Source: DATLFA01 sp039934635
Lineage (GTDB): Bacteria > Actinomycetota > Acidimicrobiia > Acidimicrobiales > WLNW01
Length of the DNA: 28,234 nucleotides
Direction of reading: 5' to 3'
Assembly: GCA_039934635.1 (NCBI GenBank)
Contig: JBDTLT010000053.1
Coordinates: 1-28,234 of the forward strand
Made by a program: the position numbers and the translations under genes. Shown here one piece after another: positions 6,825-14,716 of the stretch. Below the pieces are notes generated by a model, which saw only the letters and a list, made by a program, of their open reading frames with translations, was not told the DNA's origin and ran no database searches. The first letter of the stretch is position 1. Every line of letters begins with the position of its first letter.

Positions 6825-7724
6825 ATGACGGGCAGGCTCGAAGGACGCACCGCGCTGGTGACGGGGGCGGGCAACGGCATCGGCAAGTCGTGCGCGCTCG
6901 CGCTTGCGGCCAACGGCGCATCGGTTGTCGTCAACGATCTCGGTACGAGCGAATACGGCGTCGGTCAGAGCGCCGGTGCCGCCGACGCGACGGTCGAGGA
7001 GATTCGCGCCGCCGGCGGTACCGCAGTCGCCGAATACAGTTCGGTCGCGACGTCGGCCGGATGCAACGACGCGGTCGCCGCCGCGGTGTCGGCGTTCGGC
7101 CGGTTGGACATCGTGGTCGGTGTTGCGGGCGCACTGCTCGAGGGCAGCATCAACGCCACCGACGACGAGTACCGGCGTTTCATCGACCTGTTCTTCTCGC
7201 AGAAGTTCTGGCTCGCGCGAGCCGCGGTGCCGGCGATGGCGCAGCGCGGTTGGGGCCGCCTGATCACCACGACCTCCTACGGTGCCACCGGTCTGCTCGG
7301 CAAGCCGATCTTCGCCGGCGCGATGGGCGGGGTCATCTCGATGACCAAGGCGATTGCGCACGAATATCAGGGCATGGGTGTCACCGCCAACTGTCTCGCG
7401 CCGGGCGCGGCGACACGACTTCACTTCCTCAGCCGCGCTCGATTCGAAGAGCTGCACGCCAGTGGGCTCATCGACGACGAAGGGTGGGATAGCTATGTCA
7501 ACGCGCCACCCCCCGATTACGTCGCGCCGATCGTGGCGTGGCTCTGCACCGATGCGGCCGACGGCGTGAGCGGGCACGTGTTCCACGCGAACGGCGGCGT
7601 GGTCGGCATCTGGAACTCATACGAGGAGACTGCGATCGCGTTCAGAGGAGATCACCGCACAAACCCGCCGTGGTCTCTCGAAGAGCTCGACCACATCGTG
7701 CCCAAGACGTTGCTCAAGCGCTGA
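6825..7724 (+). CDS. SDR-fold protein with degenerate active site
   Basis: This 299-residue protein resembles the SDR domain of MFE-2-like hydroxyacyl-CoA dehydrogenases in its N-terminal half: TGAGNGIG (13-20), then VVVNDLGTSEYGVGQSAGAADATVEEIRAAGG in the characteristic long first loop. The catalytic region is unusual. Where NNAG is expected it has GVAG (99-102), the helix-4 Asn is Phe123, and the YxxxK motif is replaced by FAGAM (163-167). Only the serine region (TTTS, Ser151) remains. The cofactor loop is intact, so it may bind NAD(P) without ordinary SDR chemistry. The C-terminal extension (260-299, WSLEELDHIVPKTLLKR) is a family feature. Start ATG 6825 is chosen with GGAGTGGGGG just upstream, over an open frame reaching back into the flavoprotein gene. 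It lies 25 nt behind the flavoprotein, which suggests joint function. Confidence 0.88.
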   Translation: MTGRLEGRTALVTGAGNGIGKSCALALAANGASVVVNDLGTSEYGVGQSAGAADATVEEIRAAGGTAVAEYSSVATSAGCNDAVAAAVSAFGRLDIVVGVAGALLEGSINATDDEYRRFIDLFFSQKFWLARAAVPAMAQRGWGRLITTTSYGATGLLGKPIFAGAMGGVISMTKAIAHEYQGMGVTANCLAPGAATRLHFLSRARFEELHASGLIDDEGWDSYVNAPPPDYVAPIVAWLCTDAADGVSGHVFHANGGVVGIWNSYEETAIAFRGDHRTNPPWSLEELDHIVPKTLLKR

Positions 7725-7729
7725 GCCCT

Positions 7730-9100
7730 CTAGAACGGCGTCATACCCTCGGTGTTCAACTGCGCGACGCGTTCGTTCGTCACGTCGCATTCGACTGCGC
7801 CGGCGTTGTACAGCGCCAGCTCTCGATGCAGCGCCTCGTCGTCGGTGGGATCCGACCGGTTCTGCGACAGCTTGGTGAAATACAGCGAGGCCACGCGATC
7901 GAGGATGGCGCGGGTGATGCGCAGCTCGAGTCCTTCGTACATACAGATCGCTTTGGCCAGTTGACACGCGACGTTGGGCACGTACGGTCGCAGATCGCCA
8001 TCGCCGGTCGTACGGATCAGCATGCGTAGGTGATTTGCGGAGTCGGCATCGATCTCGAGGCCGTGCTTGCGCGCGCACACCGCGAGGATCCAGTCGAACT
8101 GTTCGTTGTCGATCGAACCCACGTAGACCTTGTTGGGCAGGCGGCGGAAGAACGCCTCGTCACCGAGTGTCTCGGGATCGAGATTGGTCGAGAACACCAC
8201 GCGCGTGTCGAACGGGACATCGAAGCGCACGCCCCACGCCAACGTGAGGTAGTCGATGGCGCGATCCAGCGGCACGATCCACCGGTTGAGCAGTTCGCTC
8301 GGTGACATCTGCTGGCGGCCGAAGTCGTCGATCACGAGAATGCCGTTGTTGGCTTTCAGCTGTAGCGACGCGAGATGGAGCCCGCTCTGCTTGTCGTAGA
8401 TCAAGTCGAGCTGGGAGCGGGTCAACTCGCCACCGACGACGATGCTCGGACGTTGGCACAGCACCCATCGGGGATCGAGGTCGTCGGGCTGTGGCTCTAC
8501 TGCGTGATGCACGGTCGGGTCGTAGACGAGGATGAACGCACCGTCGACTTCGATCGCGCGAGGAATGAGGACGGTGTCGCCGAGCAATCGTGTGAGGCGT
8601 TCGGCCACCGACGACTTGCCGGTGCCCGGCGGGCCGTAGAGGAAGATGGCGCCTTCGCCCATCATCGCGGGCCCGACTTCGTCGATGAGTCGATCGTTGA
8701 CGACGAGGTCGTGAAACGAGTTGCGAACCGCCTCGCGCGACACGACGGGTCGTCGCGTTTGCGCGGCGACCACGCGCCGGTAGTCATTCAGGCTGACGGG
8801 AGCGATGCCGGCGTAGCTGATTCGGGCGATGCTGTCGTTCGCCAGCTTCTTGCCGATCTCGGTGAGACCGACGAGCCAGTCGCGTCCGACCATGGATTCG
8901 AAGTCGACGTATTTCTTGTCCTCGCGCAAGTAGCGCACGATGCTCTCGGTGAGCTGTCCGGTGAGCCCGAGAGCCTGCGACATGCGGCTGAGAAGGGTAC
9001 GGCCGTCGAAGAGAATCCGGCGCAGGATCAGGTCGACGATGACGGTCTCGGGAAGGCCGAGCTCTTCGAGCGTGCGAGGTATTGGCGCGAGAGGGAGCAT
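7730..9100 (-). CDS. AAA+ family ATPase with N-terminal helical domain
   Basis: This 456-residue protein has Walker A GPPGTGKS (156-163), Walker B ILVIDD (254-259), a sensor-1 Asn306 in FSTN and an arginine pair FFRR (319-320) as candidate Arg finger, a complete AAA+ module. Residues about 8-100 form a separate region (PIPRTLEELGLPETVIVDLILRRILFDG, then LREDKKYVDFES) that looks like a winged-helix or adaptor domain. After the ATPase core a helical lid runs to about 420. The ATG at 9100 is used; a GTG at 9124 would add eight residues and neither has a good Shine-Dalgarno. It ends 5 nt from the convergent SDR gene and is divergent from the hibernation factor gene. Role and partner are unknown: MoxR/RavA-like chaperone roles or service to a secretion or pilus machine are possibilities only. 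Confidence 0.87.
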   Translation of the reverse strand: MLPLAPIPRTLEELGLPETVIVDLILRRILFDGRTLLSRMSQALGLTGQLTESIVRYLREDKKYVDFESMVGRDWLVGLTEIGKKLANDSIARISYAGIAPVSLNDYRRVVAAQTRRPVVSREAVRNSFHDLVVNDRLIDEVGPAMMGEGAIFLYGPPGTGKSSVAERLTRLLGDTVLIPRAIEVDGAFILVYDPTVHHAVEPQPDDLDPRWVLCQRPSIVVGGELTRSQLDLIYDKQSGLHLASLQLKANNGILVIDDFGRQQMSPSELLNRWIVPLDRAIDYLTLAWGVRFDVPFDTRVVFSTNLDPETLGDEAFFRRLPNKVYVGSIDNEQFDWILAVCARKHGLEIDADSANHLRMLIRTTGDGDLRPYVPNVACQLAKAICMYEGLELRITRAILDRVASLYFTKLSQNRSDPTDDEALHRELALYNAGAVECDVTNERVAQLNTEGMTPF

Positions 9101-9160
9101 GCTTTCGGGTGATGTCACGCCCACGTGTGTCGACCACGGATCGACACGGGTTGAGACTCT

Positions 9161-9173
9161 TCACCGACGGTGA
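9161..9173. promoter_or_regulatory. 13-bp palindrome between ATPase and hibernation-factor genes
   Basis: TCACCGACGGTGA is a perfect odd-centred palindrome (6-bp arms around A) in the divergent gap of about 150 bp between the ATPase and the hpf-like gene. A weak TTGAGA lies at 9151-9156. The palindrome could be an operator serving either or both genes. A site this short can also occur by chance in GC-rich DNA. Confidence 0.3.
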
Positions 9174-9250
9174 TTCGTTCGGCTCACCGCATCGGTGGCA
9201 TCGCGTCCTGATGGTGGCAGACTGCCCATCCACTGCAGACGGAGGCGACG

Positions 9251-10036
9251 ATGGCGAACGACGCGGCTGCGCTCGATGTGCACATGAGCACCCGGGGTTC
9301 GATCTCCGACGCGCAACGCGATCTGGCGCGTGACAAGGTCGCGCGGCTTGTCCACTTGTGTCGCGAGCCGGTGCTCCTTGCGCAGGTGCGCATGGTCCTT
9401 CAATCAGATCCCGCGCGCGATCGACCAGCCGAGGTCGAAGCAGTTCTCGACATCGACGGCAAGATCGCGCGGGCGCACGTCGCCGCGGCCACGATCAACG
9501 AAGCCGTAGACCTCGTCGTCGATCGCCTGCGCCGGCGCATCGAGCGGCTCGAAGACCGCCGCCATCGTTTGCCCGAGCGCCGTGCCGCCACCAACGACGC
9601 GCGGTCGCGTCACGCCGAGGTCCCCGCGCAACGACCTGAGTACGAGGCTCGGTCGATCGAAGAGCGCGAAGTGGTGCGGCGCAAGTCGTTCGCACTCGAG
9701 CCGCTCTCACTCGACGAGGCCGCCTTCGATCTCGACGCCCTTGCCCACGACTTCTACCTGTTCCAAGAGCAAACGACGATGCGCGACTGTGTGCTGTCCT
9801 ACGGCGAAGACGCTCTCGAGCTTGCCCATCCTGACGACGTCACGCCCGATGTGTCGGCTCTTTCGGTGCCGCTGCGGCTGCGACCGATCGCGGCAATTCA
9901 CATGAGCGAACTCGACGCGCGTGAGCGCCTCGATGTCGGCCATGAGCCATTTGTGTTCTTCCTGTCGGCCGACAACCGGGGCAACGTCATGTACCTGCGT
10001 CGCGATGGCAACTACGGCGTGATCGAAGCCGGCTGA
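9251..10036 (+). CDS. hpf: Long-form ribosome hibernation promoting factor, duplicated C-terminal domain
   Basis: This 261-residue protein is of the HPF/YfiA (sigma-54 modulation, S30AE) family. It binds the 30S decoding region and idles or dimerises ribosomes in stress. The N-terminal S30AE domain spans about 8-105 (DIDGKIARAHVAAATINEAVDLVVDRLRRRIERL), followed by an Arg-rich linker to about 135. Two segments resemble the HPF C-terminal dimerisation domain. The first is 141-195, beginning VVRRKSFALEPLSLDEAAFDLD with AHDFYLF. The second is 208-258, with HMSELDARERLDVGHEPFVFF and a closing YLRRDGNYGVIE. Most long HPFs have one; the hypoxia-type mycobacterial factors (RafH-like) also have an enlarged C-terminal part. 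The start is firm, with GGAGG 5 nt before ATG. A strong hairpin follows the stop. Confidence 0.92.
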   Translation: MANDAAALDVHMSTRGSISDAQRDLARDKVARLVHLCREPVLLAQVRMVLQSDPARDRPAEVEAVLDIDGKIARAHVAAATINEAVDLVVDRLRRRIERLEDRRHRLPERRAATNDARSRHAEVPAQRPEYEARSIEEREVVRRKSFALEPLSLDEAAFDLDALAHDFYLFQEQTTMRDCVLSYGEDALELAHPDDVTPDVSALSVPLRLRPIAAIHMSELDARERLDVGHEPFVFFLSADNRGNVMYLRRDGNYGVIEAG

Positions 10037-10037
10037 A

Positions 10038-10060
10038 GCGTCGCGCAGCTCGCGCGACGC
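10038..10060. terminator. Hairpin terminator between convergent genes
   Basis: GCGTCGCGC (10038-10046) pairs perfectly with GCGCGACGC (10052-10060) over a 5-nt loop. The hairpin begins 2 nt after the hpf stop and lies 22 nt before the end of the convergent OmpA-domain gene. There is no T tract, so it may act as an I-shaped, bidirectional terminator or mRNA end-stabiliser, as is common in high-GC actinobacteria. Confidence 0.7.
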
Positions 10061-10082
10061 GCCTCGACGTCGGGGCGGGGCG

Positions 10083-11306
10083 TCAGCTCACCGTGATCGT
10101 GACGCGCCGGCTCTGCGCCGGGTCCGCAGAGGGTTGCGTGTCGCCCTTGCTGTCGACGGAGAACTTTGCCGCGGCTTGTGGCACGGCGGCCTGGATCGCG
10201 TCACGCACCACCGACGCGCGGGACAGCGAGAGCTGCTGGTTGGCGGTCGGATTGCCACTCGTGTCGGAGTAGCCGGTGATCCCCACCGGTGTGCCGACCC
10301 CTGACGAGCGCAACCGTTCGGCGACCTGGGTGATGACTTGCTGGCCGGCCGAATCGATCGCCGTGCTGTTGACCGCGAAGTAGATCACCCACGTTGTCGG
10401 TTGCCGCACTCCGCTGACCGCACCGCCGGTCGACACCGGTGCCGTCGGTGACACCGGCGCGGTCACCGACGGTGAGACGGCGACCGTGCCCGACGCGCCG
10501 AGGCCCGCGGTCTGGCCGGTCTGGGTCAGCGTGGTGCTCGTGACGGTCGCAAGATCTTTGCCGTCGCCACCGCCGCATTGCGAGAACACGAGGGCGAACA
10601 CGAGCACCAGACCGCCCAGGATGAAGAGCCATGTCAACGGATTCGCCCGGCGCTCGTTGTCCCCGAATGGGCGGTTGGGCGGGTAGCCGGCGCTACGCGG
10701 TCGCGCCCGGCTGGGCGTCATCGCCCGGCCGGAGGCCGCGTCGTCGACGATGACGATGCGATCACCGTCGTCGTCGTAGCCAACACGCGTGTCGTAACCA
10801 CCGTCGTCGTAACCAGAGCCGAGGGCGGCTTCGAATCGATCGTCGAACGTGTTGTCGTCGCCGAAGTACGGATCATCGATCGCGCCGAACGCGAACTGCG
10901 TGTCGAGCGGCTCGGGGTCGATGACGAATTCGTCGAGCGGATGATGGGGCGCGGTGTTCAACTGCGACGCGTACGCGGCATCGGGCTCGATCGACACGAG
11001 CAGCGGCTCGTCGTCCGGTGTGAACGCGCCGACGCGCCGTGTGTTGGTGCGATAGCCCAGGCGCTCGCCCACAGTCGTGTCGTCGATGTCGCCCAGTGCT
11101 CGGCGCACCGACCCGACGTTGCCGGTGACGAGATCTCGGCCGAAACGATCGTACCCACCGGCCGGCAGCAGTTTTTGGAGCCAGGTCAGCCGACCGTCCG
11201 CGAAGCGCGTCTCGATCCACGCCAGGTCACCCCGCGCCGCACGGCGGCGCAGATGGCGAAGGCCACTCAGGAGCTCGTCGAGTTCGGGCTGCATAGTTGA
11301 ACCCAT
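10083..11306 (-). CDS. Membrane-anchored OmpA-domain protein with acidic cytoplasmic region
   Basis: This 407-residue protein has one transmembrane segment at about 224-243 (NPLTWLFILGGLVLVFALVF). The N-terminal 220 residues are cytoplasmic: a helical start (MQPELDELLSGLRHLRRRAARGDLAWIETRF), an acidic stretch rich in Asp (about 100-190), then a basic segment before the membrane. After the membrane come a Ser/Thr/Gly/Pro linker (250-300) and an OmpA-like domain (305-405): YFAVNSTAID, GYSDTSGNPTANQQLSLSRASVV, then SRRVTITV, which match the peptidoglycan-binding core (Asp348 and Arg363 region). It probably anchors the membrane to the cell wall. ATG 11306 is used; ATG 11294 is an alternative, and neither has a Shine-Dalgarno. 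A much longer upstream open frame is antisense to the CoA ligase and was discarded. Confidence 0.85.
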   Translation of the reverse strand: MGSTMQPELDELLSGLRHLRRRAARGDLAWIETRFADGRLTWLQKLLPAGGYDRFGRDLVTGNVGSVRRALGDIDDTTVGERLGYRTNTRRVGAFTPDDEPLLVSIEPDAAYASQLNTAPHHPLDEFVIDPEPLDTQFAFGAIDDPYFGDDNTFDDRFEAALGSGYDDGGYDTRVGYDDDGDRIVIVDDAASGRAMTPSRARPRSAGYPPNRPFGDNERRANPLTWLFILGGLVLVFALVFSQCGGGDGKDLATVTSTTLTQTGQTAGLGASGTVAVSPSVTAPVSPTAPVSTGGAVSGVRQPTTWVIYFAVNSTAIDSAGQQVITQVAERLRSSGVGTPVGITGYSDTSGNPTANQQLSLSRASVVRDAIQAAVPQAAAKFSVDSKGDTQPSADPAQSRRVTITVS

Positions 11307-11408
11307 ATCTTGCACTGTCAGCGCCCTCCGTGCAGGGCAATGGTTCAAACGGCCCAGGTCGGCCTCTGCCGGTGGCAGCTGTGCTACACCAGCGGGCGAG
11401 GAGCGCGT

Positions 11409-12764
11409 GTGGGCGTCAAGCCGTGGCAACCGGGCGGAGAACAGCGCCGGCGGGGCATCGATTGGATACTGGACCGCGCCGTCGAGACGGCGCCGCTCGC
11501 CGACGGGCGGGCGCGGGCCGACGACGCGTGGAACCGCTTGCGCGACGGGCTCGCCGAGCGGTCGGGGTTCGTCCGCCGCCATCTCCGCGCCGCCGGCGCC
11601 GATCTGGCATCGGTCGAGCGCGTCGCCGACCTCCCGCGACTGCCGTTGTGTTCGAAGGCCGATCTGCGCGACTCGCAAGATCGACATCCGCCCTTCGGCG
11701 ACCACCTCGGCGTCGACGAGGCCGAGGTCAAGCTGGTGTACCAGACGAGTGGCACGACCGGTCGGCCCTGCCGCATCGCCTTGACCCGCGGTGACGCCGA
11801 GATGTGGTGGACGATCGGCGCCCGCTCGTATCGGGCGACGGGCATGTACCCGCACGACTCCGTGTTGGTGTCGCTCGGCGCCGGGCCGTTCGTGGCCGGG
11901 CACACGCACGGTTCGGTCGACCGCACGGGCGCTCGCCGCGTGCCGGTCGCGCCGGGTGACACCGCTCGGGTGCTCGACGCGGCGGCAGCCGGGCTGTTCG
12001 ACACGATCGTCGCCACGCCGAGCTTTGCCCTGCATCTCGCCGATCGCTGTGCCCGCGAGGGCATCGACGCGCCGCGCCTGGGTATTCGCCACATCGTGAG
12101 CGGGGGCGAGCCCGGCGGGGGCATCCCTTCGACCCGCGCTCGGATCGAGGCCTCGTTCGACTGCGACGTGACCGAAGCGATGGGGCTCGGCGATATCGCG
12201 CCATCGCTCTACGGCGAGTGCGAGGCGAAGGAAGGCATGCACTTCTGCGGGCAGGGCTTCGTCTGGCCTGAGCTCATCGACTCCGCGACGAGCGAGCCCC
12301 TCGCCATCGAGACGGGTGTGGTGGGCGAGGTCGTCTACACGACGTTGCAACGAGAGGCGATGCCACTCGTGCGGTTCCGTTCGGGCGACATCGTCGAGAT
12401 CATGGGCACCTCGTGCGAATGCGGACGCACCAGCTTTCGGGCCCGGTGTCTCGCTCGCAGCGACGACATGTTCATCGTGCGCGGGGTCAACGTGTATCCG
12501 TCGGCGATCGTGGCGGTGGTGGGCGAGTTCCAACCGCACGTGAGTGGGCGGGCCCGCGTCGTGTTGCCGGTGGGCGCAGTCGCGGTCGACCCGCCGGTTG
12601 CGGTGCAAGTGGAACTGGCCGCAGCAGATGCACCCGCTGATCTGGCCGCGCGCATCGCCGACGCGATCAGGCAGCGGCTCACCTTCCGCGCCAGCGTCGA
12701 GCTGGTCGCGCCCGACGAGTTCGGCGATGCCGGCTACAAGACGAATCTCGTCGCGCGCCGCTGA
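11409..12764 (+). CDS. PaaK-like (phenylacetate-CoA ligase family) adenylate-forming enzyme
   Basis: This 451-residue acyl-adenylate/CoA ligase has the PaaK arrangement: the phosphate loop TSGTTGRP (113-120), LPLCSKADLRDSQ upstream (80-90, a PaaK hallmark), GGEPGGGIPSTRARIE (232-247), ITEAMGLGD-type segment EAMGLGDIAP (256-265), RFRSGDIVEI (322-331) as the ATP-ribose motif, then CECGRTSFRARCLARSDDMFIVRGVNVYPSAI (336-367) leading to the mobile C-terminal domain. It should activate an aromatic or other carboxylic acid with ATP and CoA; the substrate is not readable. The GTG at 11409 is preferred because GAGGAG lies 5 nt upstream and the longer frame is weakly protein-like. It is divergent from the OmpA-domain gene and ends 18 nt from the convergent SnoaL gene. 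Confidence 0.9.
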   Translation: MGVKPWQPGGEQRRRGIDWILDRAVETAPLADGRARADDAWNRLRDGLAERSGFVRRHLRAAGADLASVERVADLPRLPLCSKADLRDSQDRHPPFGDHLGVDEAEVKLVYQTSGTTGRPCRIALTRGDAEMWWTIGARSYRATGMYPHDSVLVSLGAGPFVAGHTHGSVDRTGARRVPVAPGDTARVLDAAAAGLFDTIVATPSFALHLADRCAREGIDAPRLGIRHIVSGGEPGGGIPSTRARIEASFDCDVTEAMGLGDIAPSLYGECEAKEGMHFCGQGFVWPELIDSATSEPLAIETGVVGEVVYTTLQREAMPLVRFRSGDIVEIMGTSCECGRTSFRARCLARSDDMFIVRGVNVYPSAIVAVVGEFQPHVSGRARVVLPVGAVAVDPPVAVQVELAAADAPADLAARIADAIRQRLTFRASVELVAPDEFGDAGYKTNLVARR

Positions 12765-12782
12765 TGCCGTGAAGGCGAATCG

Positions 12783-13169
12783 TCAGAACATCGTGTTGTC
12801 GTTGGCCGACGAGTCGGGGATCACTTGGAGCACGTCCCAGTGTTCGACGATCTTGCCGTCGTCGTCGAAGCGAAAGATGTCGATCCCCGCGTAGTCGTGG
12901 TCGGCGGGCCAGTGTTGAAAGCAGTGCAAGACGACGTGGTCACCTTCGACGATGGCGCGCTTGAACTCGACCCGCTTGCCCGGATACTCGGCTGCCATGC
13001 GCTCGAAGTAGTCGATGAATGCCTGCTTGCCGTCACCGACACCCGGATTGTGTTGGCGATAAACGGCGCCGGTGTAACGCTCGATTGCGTCGGCCGGGCG
13101 GCACTCGTTGAACATGAGATCGTAGAACGCTTGGGCGTTGTGCTTGTTCTGCTCGCGGCGAGTGCTCAT
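12783..13169 (-). CDS. SnoaL-like (NTF2-fold) protein
   Basis: This 128-residue NTF2-superfamily protein is close to the SnoaL-like aldol-condensation/polyketide-cyclase-like group: YRQHNPGVGDGKQAFIDYF, RAIVEGDHVVLHCFQHW, then DIFRFDDDGKIVEHWDVLQVIP and a C-terminal NDNTMF. These carry the conserved His and Asp of the pocket. Members act on small cyclic or keto substrates or have unknown roles. The ATG at 13169 overlaps the stop of the upstream gene by four bases (ATGA), so the two NTF2-fold genes are translated together. The open frame extends upstream but is antisense-like there. Actual substrate unknown. Confidence 0.9.
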   Translation of the reverse strand: MSTRREQNKHNAQAFYDLMFNECRPADAIERYTGAVYRQHNPGVGDGKQAFIDYFERMAAEYPGKRVEFKRAIVEGDHVVLHCFQHWPADHDYAGIDIFRFDDDGKIVEHWDVLQVIPDSSANDNTMF

Positions 13170-13648
13170 GATGTCGCGTTCTGCCGGTCGCGAAGTGTGG
13201 TTGCCGGCGGGACCCCGACGTTTTGGTGGGCCGACATCTCGCCGACGAGGTCGATGATGAACCGTCGCTCGGCGAACCGCCACTTGTCGTCGACGCGCTC
13301 GAAGCGATCGTGGTACCGACCCACGATGATCGGCTGCAGCGGTAAGTCGGGCGTTTCTTGCATCACGAGATACCGCGAGCGCACCTCTGCGTTGGTCGCG
13401 GTTTCGTCGAGGTCGATGATCGCGTTGAGGCAGAGATGCGCGGTGCGGGGAATGCCGTCGTAGAGCCGCTGGCGCGTACGGAACGATTCGGCCACCGCGG
13501 CGCCGCTGACCGCTCCGATCGGTTCGGGGAACCACACCACGGCGTGTTCGAACAGCTCGGCCCGTGTGTCGAAATCGCCGTTGTCAGTGGCCTCCATGTA
13601 GCGATAGAGGAGGTTGCGTATCTGCTGTTCGTGAGAGCTGCGGTCCAT
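13166..13648 (-). CDS. SnoaL-4 / NTF2-like protein (ring-hydroxylating dioxygenase small-subunit fold)
   Basis: This 160-residue protein is of the SnoaL_4 group within the NTF2 superfamily: an N-terminal helix (IRNLLYRYMEATDNGDFDTRAELFEHAVVWF), TAHLCLNAIIDLDETATNAEVRSRYLVMQ (69-97) with the conserved His71, and VGRYHDRFERVDDKWRFAERRFIIDLVG (109-136) as the closing sheet. Such proteins often sit beside steroid, aromatic or polyketide genes as dehydratase- or isomerase-like enzymes. The start at 13648 follows from the family N-terminus. It is first in a two-gene unit with the overlapping SnoaL gene and divergent from the hydrolase at 13743 across 94 bp. Confidence 0.88.
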   Translation of the reverse strand: MDRSSHEQQIRNLLYRYMEATDNGDFDTRAELFEHAVVWFPEPIGAVSGAAVAESFRTRQRLYDGIPRTAHLCLNAIIDLDETATNAEVRSRYLVMQETPDLPLQPIIVGRYHDRFERVDDKWRFAERRFIIDLVGEMSAHQNVGVPPATTLRDRQNATS

Positions 13649-13742
13649 GCTCGCCACAGTATGCGCGTCGGTACTCGGCCGCACCCGTGCCCCCGCCGTG
13701 TAGTACAACGGTGGACGCGAATCGATCGTGGGGGGCCGCGCG

Positions 13743-14702
13743 ATGCCGATACAGCCAGCAGTGCAGGCAATGCTCGACGCAATGGCGTCCGCCCCACAGT
13801 CCGCAGCTGCAGCAGAGGCCGGAGCCGAACTCGACGTAACGCAGCGGCGCCAGCAGATGGACGGCTTCACGGTGGCGAGCTTCGGCGCGGTCGGCGAAAC
13901 CGGCCCGGCGATGGTGGAGGAGTTCACGCACAAGGTGCCGGTCGCCGACGGCGTCATCCGCGTGCGCACGTATCGCCCGGTGCAAGGCGGAGAATTGGCC
14001 TGCTACGTGTACATCCACGGTGGCGGCTGGTGGCTCGGCAACATCGACATCTACGACGAATCGTGTCGTGCCATGGCCGATCATCTCGGATGTGTGGTTG
14101 CGTCGGTCGGTTATCGGCTGGCGCCCGAGCACGCGTTTCCGACCGCCGCCGAAGATTGCTACGCCGCGTTGCTCTGGGTATCGATGAATGCCGACGTGCT
14201 GGGCGTGGATGCCGCGCGTATCGCCGTCGGCGGCGGCAGCGCGGGCGGCAACCTGGCCGCCGTCGTGGCGCTCATGGCGCGCGATCGCGGTGGCCCCCCG
14301 TTGCGCGCGCAGGTGCTCGACATCCCGGCGACCGATCTGATGATGGCAGCCGCGTCGGTCGAGGAGAATGGCACCGGCTACATGCTCACCAAGTCGGGCA
14401 TGGAAGAGTGCCGCGCGTTCTACGCGCCCGACCCCGCCGACTGGACGAATCCATACGCGTCGCCGATGCACGCGGCTGACCATTCGAACCTGCCGCCCGC
14501 GTGTGTCACGACCTGTGAATACGACCCACTGCGCGACGAGGGTGAGCAATACGCCATGAAGCTCGTCGCCGCCGGCGTGCCCGTGACCATGCAGCGGGCG
14601 TTGGGCCACATCCACGGCTCGCACCACATGGTCAAGCTCATGCCCGACGCCGCGCGCTACAACGACACCGTCGTGCGCTTCCTCCGCCAACACCTCGCCT
14701 GA
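13743..14702 (+). CDS. Alpha/beta hydrolase of the hormone-sensitive-lipase family
   Basis: This 319-residue esterase/lipase has the HSL oxyanion motif HGGGW (92-96), nucleophile elbow GGSAGG with Ser166, Asp261 in EYDPLRDEG and His291 in GHIHGSHH. The spacing between Asp and His is 30 residues, as in EST2-type enzymes. It should hydrolyse carboxylic esters in the cytoplasm; there is no signal peptide. The N-terminal 60 residues are a cap region (QAMLDAMASA, DVTQRRQQMDGF). The ATG at 13743 is preferred to a GTG 15 bases earlier because a G-rich Shine-Dalgarno (13730-13735) precedes it at good spacing. It is divergent from the SnoaL pair and convergent, 14 nt away, with the acyltransferase gene. 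Confidence 0.93.
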   Translation: MPIQPAVQAMLDAMASAPQSAAAAEAGAELDVTQRRQQMDGFTVASFGAVGETGPAMVEEFTHKVPVADGVIRVRTYRPVQGGELACYVYIHGGGWWLGNIDIYDESCRAMADHLGCVVASVGYRLAPEHAFPTAAEDCYAALLWVSMNADVLGVDAARIAVGGGSAGGNLAAVVALMARDRGGPPLRAQVLDIPATDLMMAAASVEENGTGYMLTKSGMEECRAFYAPDPADWTNPYASPMHAADHSNLPPACVTTCEYDPLRDEGEQYAMKLVAAGVPVTMQRALGHIHGSHHMVKLMPDAARYNDTVVRFLRQHLA

Positions 14703-14716
14703 CGAGCGGTTTGGGG

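Noticed and set aside
5591..6934. 447-codon minus-strand open frame
   Set aside because: Antisense to the flavoprotein; Arg/His/Asp-rich composition typical of shadow frames in GC-rich DNA.
11307..12608. Upstream extension of the OmpA-domain frame to 841 codons
   Set aside because: The extension is antisense to the PaaK-like ligase, has no recognisable domain and shadow-type composition; the Met at 11306 gives a sensible protein.
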